From Spirochaetaceae bacterium (GTDB lineage: Bacteria; Spirochaetota; Spirochaetia; DSM-27196; PWMO01): a DNA stretch of 5,557 nt. Numbering within the stretch: the stretch's first letter is position 1; the number at the start of each line of letters is the position of its first letter. Location: positions 1 to 5,557 of the forward strand of contig PWMO01000218.1 of the NCBI GenBank assembly GCA_003558175.1. The letters run 5' to 3'. The position numbers and the translations under genes were made by a program. Below are positions 1-5,557 of the stretch, in pieces. A model generated the notes under the pieces. It had not been told where the DNA came from. It saw only the letters and a list, made by a program, of their open reading frames with translations, and did not search any database.

Positions 1-1599
1 GGCGGGGACGACCCAACCGCCTGTAACTTCGGCCGCTGGCTTGCCGACTACCAGACAACCAACCCGGAGTTGATGCGCGTGCTGGATAGCATTCGCGGTC
101 CGCACAACGAGTTTCACGCCAGCGTCGCCCGCATTCGCAACGCCATCCAGGCAGGCAACAACCAGGCTGCGGTAGCCGAGTACGCCAACACCATGCGGCC
201 GGCAGCGGACGCGGTATTCGGCTACTTCGATCAGCTCTTTGACGAGGCCGCCCGCGTTGACGACCTGTTTGAAGCGATGCACACGCAGGCTCTCGGCATC
301 GCCGTGGAGCGGCAGAGCGCCGCCGTCGATCTCCTGGACGAGCTTATCGAACTGAACACCCGAGTCGGCAGAGAGGCAGTAGCGGCCGCGGACGCCGACG
401 GCGCGCGCGTGCAGTTTGTGGCGATTCTGGGGATGGCGATCGGTGTGATCCTGGCGCTCGTTCTTGGGGTCATTCTGACCCGCGCGATCACCCGACCGGT
501 TTCGCGCGGAGTGGCCTTCGCACAACGGCTCGCTGACGGCGACATGACCGCCACCCTCGACGTCAACCAGAAGGACGAGATCGGCGTCCTTGCCGACGCG
601 ATGCGCCGCATGTCCGACAAGCTCGTCAACGTGGTGCAGAGCGTTCAGGCAGCAGCGCAGAACGTGGCATCCGGCAGCGCCCAGATGAGCTCCACTGCGC
701 AGGAGATGTCGCAGGGTGCGACCGAACAGGCCGCCGCCGCCGAAGAGGTCAGTTCGAGCATGGAAGAGATGGGCAGCAACATCCGGCAGAACGCCGACAA
801 CGCCCAGCAGACCCAGTCCATCGCCCAGCAGTCGGCTCAGAATGCCGAGGCCGGTGGCGAAGCGGTCGAGAACACCGTCTCGGCGATGAAAGAGATCGCG
901 GAGAAGATCAACATCATTGAAGAGATCGCGCGCAACACCAACCTGCTGGCGCTGAACGCAGCTATTGAAGCCGCGCGCGCCGGAGAGCACGGCAAGGGAT
1001 TTGCCGTTGTCGCCAGTGAAGTGCGGAAGCTCGCCGAACGCAGCCAGAAGGCGGCCGGCGAGATCAGTGAACTGTCGTCACGCAGCGTCGCAGTTGCCGA
1101 ACAGGCGGGCGAGATGCTGAAGAAGATCGTACCGGACATCAAGCGCACCGCTGAGCTGGTTGAAGAGATCAGCATGGCAAGTAACGAACAGCGCTCCGGT
1201 ACCGACCAGATCAACAAGGCGCTCACCCAGCTCGACCAGGTTGTACAGCAGAACGCATCGGCCAGCGAAGAACTGGCGTCCATGGCCGAGGAACTCTCCA
1301 GTCAATCGAATCAGCTGGACGAAACCATGAGTTTCTTCAAGCTCAACAACGATCAGCGTGCACTCACCGCCGATGCCGGCATACCGCGCCAGGCAGGAAA
1401 TCCGGCTCAGGTCGCGCATACGCAGGGTGACGGCCGGCAGACGGTGAAGACCGGTGCAGCGCAGAAACCGGCGGCGGCGCGTCCGAAAGCCCATTCGTCA
1501 ATGGAGGAGAACCGTCAGCAGACCGGCATCACGCTCGCCAACATGAACGAGCGGCAGCCGGCCCAGGACGGTGACGACTCCGATTTCGAGGAGTTCTGA
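1..1599 (+). CDS. Methyl-accepting chemotaxis protein with CZB-like zinc-binding sensor (5' partial)
   Basis: Transmembrane chemoreceptor that would control the kinase CheA through CheW and so bias motility. The frame is open from base 1, so the N-terminus and first membrane helix lie outside; 532 codons are visible and numbered here from the first. Residues 8-39 look like a CZB domain: C8 in CNFGRWL, then H35 and H39 in PHNEFH, which fits the family's Cys and HxxxH zinc ligands; a further His expected upstream is not in view. Residues 136-160 form one hydrophobic helix, which puts the sensor outside the cytoplasm. A HAMP domain follows at about 161-213 (includes DEIG), then the antiparallel signalling coiled coil at about 214-448. 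Its tip (308-331) has the highly conserved [20 protein letters not shown] core. EQ/EE-rich stretches near 240-257 resemble methylation sites. A Gln/Ala-rich linker leads to the C-terminal DFEEF, which fits the xFxxF CheR/CheB tether pattern. An internal TTG/ATG at 70-75 is not a credible start, since the domain begins before it. The ligand is unknown. Confidence 0.95.
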   Translation, partial: GGDDPTACNFGRWLADYQTTNPELMRVLDSIRGPHNEFHASVARIRNAIQAGNNQAAVAEYANTMRPAADAVFGYFDQLFDEAARVDDLFEAMHTQALGIAVERQSAAVDLLDELIELNTRVGREAVAAADADGARVQFVAILGMAIGVILALVLGVILTRAITRPVSRGVAFAQRLADGDMTATLDVNQKDEIGVLADAMRRMSDKLVNVVQSVQAAAQNVASGSAQMSSTAQEMSQGATEQAAAAEEVSSSMEEMGSNIRQNADNAQQTQSIAQQSAQNAEAGGEAVENTVSAMKEIAEKINIIEEIARNTNLLALNAAIEAARAGEHGKGFAVVASEVRKLAERSQKAAGEISELSSRSVAVAEQAGEMLKKIVPDIKRTAELVEEISMASNEQRSGTDQINKALTQLDQVVQQNASASEELASMAEELSSQSNQLDETMSFFKLNNDQRALTADAGIPRQAGNPAQVAHTQGDGRQTVKTGAAQKPAAARPKAHSSMEENRQQTGITLANMNERQPAQDGDDSDFEEF

Positions 1600-1626
1600 G
1601 GTATTCCACGGTAACGGAGGGATACG
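1600..1626. other. 27-base gap between convergent genes
   Basis: Short spacer between the chemoreceptor stop (TGA, 1597-1599) and the tamL stop (TGA on the - strand, 1627-1629). I see no canonical intrinsic terminator here: there is no strong GC stem followed by a T run on either strand. The best inverted repeat is imperfect (GGTATTCC at 1600-1607 against GGATACC at 1634-1640, one bulged base, 26-base loop) and reaches into tamL. Termination of the two opposing transcripts is therefore unexplained by sequence alone. Confidence 0.7.
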
Positions 1627-4041
1627 TCAGTAAGGATACCCGATCGCGATATTGAAGACGAGATTATCGCGTCGCCAGTCGCGGTCGGTCAGATCGATCT
1701 GGTCCGCCACCCAGCGCTCGCCGGCAGGAAGCCACGGCTTGCGCAGGGGGGCGGCCACATCAAGACGCAACACAAAAAACGAGGGATCGATCCTCACTCC
1801 CACCCCGGCTCCCACCGCACTCTGCTGCAGGAACGAAGCAGGGTCAAAAGCGCCGGCCGTTTCATCCACATCGTCGCCGAGTGTCCAGATGTTTCCCGCA
1901 TCGGCAAACAGCGCACCTTTCAAGAAACCCACAATCGGGAAGCGGTACTCCAGGTTTGCCTCGAGACGTATGTCGCCGCTGCGTTCAACCGCAGGGCCTC
2001 CGGCGCTCTCCGGAGGAACATCACCAGGACCGATGGTGCGTCCCTGAAACGCCCGAATGCTGTTGGTACCGCCAACGGAGAACTGCTTGACCCGCGGCAG
2101 CTCCGAAGAGTTCCCAAACGCGTAGCCTGCCCCGGTCAGCAAGCGCGCGGCGATCTTGCTTCGTTCCGTGGTCGAGAAGAAGTAGCGCAGGTCGCTGTCA
2201 ATTCGAACAAACTGCGAATAGGGCGTGTCGACAATCCGCACCGGGTGGTCGGCGTCTGGATACTCTCCGTCAAATGCGCCCCAAATGCCCGAAAGCAGGT
2301 TACCCGCCAGATCGACATTCAGAACATACACCGTCTGGTCACGTCTGAGTGACGCCGCTGCGTCCGTTGGACGGCTATTGTAGAACAGCGAGTAGGAGCC
2401 ACCGATGATGAACTGCTCCTCAAACCTGCGCTGCAGACCGGGATTGCGGTCAAGCAAGTCACGGAACTCACTGCTGAACTCCCCCGGGCGGACGAGGGTG
2501 AGATCAATCGGACGCAACTGATGTCGAATGCCGCGTCGCGGAACCCACGTATAGCCGAGCGCAGCCGATACCTGGTCGCGCCGATAGGCATTGAGGCGCG
2601 TCAGCGTGTTCACACCGACGCTTATTTCGGTTCGCGGCATGACCGGCCCGCGGGCGCCGACAGCCAACGGAGCCACTACCCGCGGCAGAGACAGCGCCAC
2701 TTCCGCACCGAGCTCCCACGAGTCCAGAGACGCCTCACCGGTTCCCAGACGCGTCTCGAAGCCTGAAGAGACGTCCACGCGAAACTCCTCTGCTCCGCCA
2801 AGCGCGTTGCGATCGCGGTACCGCAACCGTACCCCGGGACCGGCAAAATCGTTCGACCGCGTGACCATCTGGATCTCGCCCTCAAACAGCTTCTCGCGCG
2901 ACCGGGTCAGGTAGACCAGGGCGTGCAGTTCATCGGTTTCGGTGTCCACCTCATAGCGGATGTTTACAAAGCGGAAGACGCCCAGGCTCATCAGCCGACT
3001 GACGGTCGCCAGGTGCTGCGCGCGACTGTAGCGTTCGACCGGCTCGAGCAAGATGGCCGCCCGGACCACCCGAGGGTCAAGGCGGGCGTCGCCGGCGATA
3101 TAGTGAAAGTTCTCCTGCAGCTCTTGCGCCGGTCCGTCGGGCGCTGTGGTTGTTTCGATCTCACCGCTTACCGGGTCGATCCTCCCCGGGCTGTGGTCGG
3201 CAAAAACGGTGATCTGCCCGATGCGGTGCGGTCGCCGTGCCCGCGCCGGGGTCTCCTCTTTCACCACAAGCTGCAAGTCCACGGTACGCTGCTCGTGGTC
3301 CCGATACGCGTCGAAGAGCAGAAAGTCGGGCGTGAACGCATAGTAGCCGCGGTCCTTGAGAATCCGGTCGATACGGAAGCGTTCCTGTCGCAAGACGTCC
3401 AGGTTGTAGGCGTCTCCCGGCTCTATCAGCGACTGCTGCAACGCCTCGCGGATGAGCGCCGACAGCTCGTCATGGTCCCCCTCTTCTGTCTCAGCCTCGC
3501 CGGGGCCGGTTGCCTCGCCGGGGCCGGTCAGCGACGCAATACGGTAAGGACTGCGCACAAACACGTCATAGGACAACCCGACCCGATTCGGGCGTTCCAC
3601 CAGGCTGTACTCCACCTCGGCATCAAAGTACCCGTGATTGGCCAGCCAGGCGCGCATCCTTCCGGCGTTGGCTTCCGGCGACACCTGTTCGAAGAGCACC
3701 GGTTCTTCGGCAAAGCGCTCCGAGATCCACGACCGGATCCCCGGCTCCTCGGGGACTCCCACCACGTGATAGACCCACAGCCACGGCCGCATGAAGCCCA
3801 GCCAGGTGCGGTTTGGTACCGGTGTCGGGATCTCCTCCAGATCCGATCGCAGCGACCGGGTGCCGCGGACCGATTCTTCGGCCTCCACCTGTACGTTGGC
3901 TCCGGTGTAGAGCTGCTCGTCCTCCTGCAGAAAACCGAGGGTGGTGCATCCGGACAGCAGAGAAAGTCCCACCGCTGCCGCCAGCGCTCGTCCGCGCGCC
4001 GTCATTCGTGGCGTGATTCGTGCCGACAATCGTGGCCTCAT
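1627..4041 (-). CDS. tamL: TamL: lipidated TamA/BamA-family outer-membrane protein
   Basis: Complete 804-residue Omp85-superfamily protein, probably the outer-membrane half of the TAM translocation and assembly module, working with TamB in outer-membrane biogenesis. The N-terminus has basic residues, a hydrophobic stretch and a lipobox LSGC with the modified Cys at residue 32. Such lipidation separates TamL from TamA and BamA. POTRA-like modules cover about 45-380; recognisable pieces are the HGYFDAEVEY segment (136-145), DRGYYAF (230-236) and the LMSLGVFRFVNIRYE stretch (350-364). The beta-barrel fills about 385-804. It contains VGGTNSIRAFQGR (656-668), corresponding to the conserved (V/I)RGF loop-6 motif with Ala in place of Gly, then GDIRLEANLEYRFP (689-702), ADAGNIW (713-719) and an aromatic C-terminal end (IGYPY) as expected of a barrel signal. 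The start at 4041 overlaps the tamB stop by 4 bases and has GGGGA 6 bases upstream. Met13 (4003-4005) would give a more usual 19-residue signal peptide and cannot be excluded. BamA is less likely because of the lipobox, domain pattern and tamB neighbour. Confidence 0.9.
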   Translation of the reverse strand: MRPRLSARITPRMTARGRALAAAVGLSLLSGCTTLGFLQEDEQLYTGANVQVEAEESVRGTRSLRSDLEEIPTPVPNRTWLGFMRPWLWVYHVVGVPEEPGIRSWISERFAEEPVLFEQVSPEANAGRMRAWLANHGYFDAEVEYSLVERPNRVGLSYDVFVRSPYRIASLTGPGEATGPGEAETEEGDHDELSALIREALQQSLIEPGDAYNLDVLRQERFRIDRILKDRGYYAFTPDFLLFDAYRDHEQRTVDLQLVVKEETPARARRPHRIGQITVFADHSPGRIDPVSGEIETTTAPDGPAQELQENFHYIAGDARLDPRVVRAAILLEPVERYSRAQHLATVSRLMSLGVFRFVNIRYEVDTETDELHALVYLTRSREKLFEGEIQMVTRSNDFAGPGVRLRYRDRNALGGAEEFRVDVSSGFETRLGTGEASLDSWELGAEVALSLPRVVAPLAVGARGPVMPRTEISVGVNTLTRLNAYRRDQVSAALGYTWVPRRGIRHQLRPIDLTLVRPGEFSSEFRDLLDRNPGLQRRFEEQFIIGGSYSLFYNSRPTDAAASLRRDQTVYVLNVDLAGNLLSGIWGAFDGEYPDADHPVRIVDTPYSQFVRIDSDLRYFFSTTERSKIAARLLTGAGYAFGNSSELPRVKQFSVGGTNSIRAFQGRTIGPGDVPPESAGGPAVERSGDIRLEANLEYRFPIVGFLKGALFADAGNIWTLGDDVDETAGAFDPASFLQQSAVGAGVGVRIDPSFFVLRLDVAAPLRKPWLPAGERWVADQIDLTDRDWRRDNLVFNIAIGYPY
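3493..3528. repeat. Two tandem 18-bp units inside tamL (TGPGEA x2)
   Basis: Two adjacent 18-base units (3493-3510 and 3511-3528) are identical at 17 of 18 positions and share GCCTCGCCGGGGCCGGT. The period is six codons, so the reading frame is kept and the protein carries TGPGEA twice (residues 172-183), followed by the acidic run ETEEGDHDE. It lies in the N-terminal POTRA region and most likely forms an inserted flexible loop. Replication slippage is the simplest origin. Confidence 0.9.
4038..4041 (-). promoter_or_regulatory. ATGA stop/start overlap coupling tamB to tamL
   Basis: On the - strand the sequence ATGA contains the tamL start codon (ATG, 4041-4039) and the tamB stop codon (TGA, 4040-4038). 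This 4-base overlap is typical of translational coupling by terminating and re-initiating ribosomes, and it shows that the two genes share one transcript. It also supports 4041 as the tamL start. Confidence 0.85.
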
Positions 4042-5557
4042 TCCGCGTCCCCGGAAGGTTCGTCAGGTTCGTCACGCGATTCCAACGCTTCGCGCGTTGA
4101 ACGCGGACGCAGACGCGGCAACCGATCGAACTCGTGTGAAAACACAAACGAGAGTCCGGTTGTGGTCAACGCGCCATCCAGCAGTCCGTGGTATTCCTGT
4201 TCCCTGAACCCCCTGATGCGGAATCGTCCGTCCGGCGTCAGCAGATACTCAACCGACAGATCGCCGGCGATCTCGCTCAATCCCGCCTGCCGACTTGCTT
4301 CTCCTTCGACGTCTATCTGACCGCCGAAGCGCACGATCAGCCGGTCATCCAGCAGGCGCTGGCTCACCTGCACACCAATCTCGGTGCGGCCCTCGGGACC
4401 CGCCTCGGTGTACTCCTCGTACGACTCAACTTCAAAGGTGATATCCACTCCGGGAATCGCCCGACGGGAAAGCGCGTTCAGCTGGTAGGTGAGCAGCCGG
4501 CTCGCACTGGCGCGTGCACCGGCGGCCACAACCGCAGTCTCATCAATTCCGCTCAGGTCATCGGCGATGAACTGGTTCAGCACAATCAGCGAGAACGCCT
4601 GAGTGTTGCGCCGTGACTCCTGTTCGTTGATCTGCGAAATCGCCGCGTAGGGAGCTCCGCCCATGGCGCCCCGCTCCTGAGGCGGCATATCGAGCGTAAA
4701 CTCAATCTCGGGCCCGGTGAGGCTTCCCTGCATGCTCAGAACAACCTGAAACGGCAGCTCGCCCATCATGCGGCTCCGTTCTTCGCGCTCTGCCGCGGGA
4801 GCCAGAAGCGGTCCCACCGAAGCACGCACCGTGTAGATCGCGCGCACATCGAGGTCGGCGTCCAACGGATCGCCGGTCCAGACCACGCTGCTGCCTGACG
4901 CAATCGCAAACTCTCGCCGCGTGATATTGTAGAACGAGAGCACGTAGTTGCCCTCACTGATGACGTACTCTCCGGCCAGGCTCAGCGTACCGGTGGGGTC
5001 GATGCCGAGGCTGAAATCGCCGCCGCCGCGCATGCGCAGGCGGTCGCCGGTTCGATCGTCCACCACAAGGTCTATCATAGTATCACCATCCACCTGCAGG
5101 TTGGCGGTCACGTCCATACCGCGAAACACCGTCTGCGCGGGAGCGGCTTCTGCTGCTGCTTCGCGTTCTGCTTCGGCCACAGCGTCGGTTGCATCTCGCG
5201 GTCGGTCGGTAAAGCGCACGACCCCCTCGGCCTCGGCAACCGAGGCACCCGGGTCCGGCAGCACAAACGTGACCGCACTGCCCTGCTGCAGCTCCAGCGC
5301 ACCAAGCGCCTCAGGCTCAGCAAAGTTGCCCCCGATCCGCAGGTTGCTGCCGATGACCAGCCGGCCGAAAAACCGCTCATTCTGACGCCGGGTGGTATCC
5401 AGCAGCACAAACCTGTCGGACCGCAGCGTCAGGTTCGGTACGACCTCTTCAGGCTGCGTCCCAAGCGCAACAGTCCCGTCGATCAACAGGCGGTTTCCCT
5501 GGACGTCACGGACAGTGAACTGCTCGAACGTTACCACACTGCGCGACAGCGTGATGA
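4038..5557 (-). CDS. tamB: TamB, C-terminal part (AsmA-like translocation/assembly module protein, 5' partial)
   Basis: C-terminal 505 residues of TamB; the frame runs off the right edge, so the N-terminal anchor and most of the protein are missing. The GTG at 5535-5537 is internal, not a start. TamB is anchored in the inner membrane and spans the periplasm as a long beta structure with a hydrophobic groove, linked in studied species to phospholipid transport and outer-membrane assembly. Diagnostic features of the TamB C-terminal domain (DUF490) are visible, numbered from the GTG codon: repeated short beta strands, LAGEYVISEGNYVLSF (187-202), then WTGDPLDADLDVRAIY (220-235), and NTQAFSLIVLNQF (311-323). 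The end of the fold is FVFSHEFDRL (464-473), followed by a charged tail of about 26 residues rich in Arg, Glu and Asp. An Ala/Glu-rich segment at 114-134 looks like a disordered or helical insertion between beta repeats. The gene overlaps tamL by 4 bases, and this context strongly supports the call. Confidence 0.9.
   Translation of the reverse strand, partial: ITLSRSVVTFEQFTVRDVQGNRLLIDGTVALGTQPEEVVPNLTLRSDRFVLLDTTRRQNERFFGRLVIGSNLRIGGNFAEPEALGALELQQGSAVTFVLPDPGASVAEAEGVVRFTDRPRDATDAVAEAEREAAAEAAPAQTVFRGMDVTANLQVDGDTMIDLVVDDRTGDRLRMRGGGDFSLGIDPTGTLSLAGEYVISEGNYVLSFYNITRREFAIASGSSVVWTGDPLDADLDVRAIYTVRASVGPLLAPAAEREERSRMMGELPFQVVLSMQGSLTGPEIEFTLDMPPQERGAMGGAPYAAISQINEQESRRNTQAFSLIVLNQFIADDLSGIDETAVVAAGARASASRLLTYQLNALSRRAIPGVDITFEVESYEEYTEAGPEGRTEIGVQVSQRLLDDRLIVRFGGQIDVEGEASRQAGLSEIAGDLSVEYLLTPDGRFRIRGFREQEYHGLLDGALTTTGLSFVFSHEFDRLPRLRPRSTREALESRDEPDEPSGDAE
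4048..4052 (-). promoter_or_regulatory. Possible Shine-Dalgarno for tamL
   Basis: On the - strand GGGGA lies six bases before the tamL ATG, inside the last codons of tamB. The spacing is good, but the match to GGAGG is only partial, and Bacteroidota often do not rely on Shine-Dalgarno pairing. It favours the 4041 start only mildly over Met13 at 4005, which has no comparable purine run before it. Confidence 0.4.

Noticed and set aside
70..75. TTG/ATG as the start of the chemoreceptor
   Set aside because: The frame is open upstream to base 1 and the CNFGRWL zinc-site motif is encoded before this point; a start here would remove the sensor's Cys.
231..1494. Three - strand open frames of 132-148 codons opposite the chemoreceptor
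   Set aside because: Low-complexity Ser/Ala/Arg products lying wholly inside a strongly conserved chemoreceptor frame; no domain or independent ribosome site seen.
1600..1640. Inverted repeat GGTATTCC / GGATACC as a terminator
   Set aside because: Seven pairs with a bulge, a 26-base loop, no T run, and one arm inside tamL; too weak to call.
1627..4041. BamA identity for the outer-membrane barrel
   Set aside because: The lipobox, the TamL-like N-terminal strips and the overlapping tamB gene point to TamL; BamA normally has an unlipidated signal peptide and five POTRA domains.
2923..4320. Long + strand open frame (465 codons) antisense to the tamL/tamB junction
   Set aside because: It is in register with tamL codons, so its stop codons would need TTA, CTA or TCA codons in tamL, which are scarce in GC-rich genes. 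It crosses two well-supported genes, its product has no recognisable domain, and its composition is Arg/His/Gly-rich as expected of an antisense shadow.
5535..5537. GTG as the start of the TamB-like gene
   Set aside because: The frame continues to the window edge with strand-like sequence, and TamB proteins are far longer than the part seen here.
1..5557. A new multi-gene defence, mobile or secretion system
   Set aside because: All three genes belong to recognised families, nearly all the window is coding, and there is no sign of integrase, transposase, repeats array, RNA gene or unusual composition.

Overview
The window looks like ordinary chromosomal DNA from a GC-rich Gram-negative bacterium. 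The best guess is the Bacteroidota/Rhodothermota side of the FCB group. The main reason is that the 804-residue outer-membrane protein is of the TamL type: an Omp85 (BamA/TamA superfamily) protein carrying a lipoprotein signal. TamL is the form of TamA known from Bacteroidota and relatives, and several strips of this protein match that family closely from memory. The chemoreceptor signalling core alone would also fit a spirochaete or deltaproteobacterium, so the taxon is an inference.

Layout. Positions 1-1599 (+ strand) hold the C-terminal 532 residues of a methyl-accepting chemotaxis protein, cut by the left edge. In order it has a CZB-like (chemoreceptor zinc-binding) sensor, a membrane helix, a HAMP domain, the long signalling hairpin, a flexible tail and a final DFEEF that fits the CheR/CheB tether consensus. 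A 27-base gap (1600-1626) separates it from two genes on the - strand that converge on it. Reading in their own direction, these are the C-terminal part of TamB (5557-4038, cut by the right edge) and then a complete tamL (4041-1627). The tamB stop and the tamL start overlap as ATGA.

How the genes work together. TamB and TamL are the two halves of a translocation and assembly module: TamB is an inner-membrane-anchored periplasmic bridge and TamL an outer-membrane barrel with POTRA domains. The overlap argues for translational coupling and stoichiometric expression. The chemoreceptor is transcribed towards this pair, and nothing in the sequence links it to them functionally.

There is no RNA gene, mobile element, CRISPR array, attachment site or long non-coding stretch. 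I see no evidence of a new multi-gene system. The points most worth checking are the membrane-proximal zinc-binding sensor, the tamB-before-tamL order, the hexapeptide repeat in a POTRA region, and the Arg-Ala-Phe version of the conserved Omp85 loop motif.
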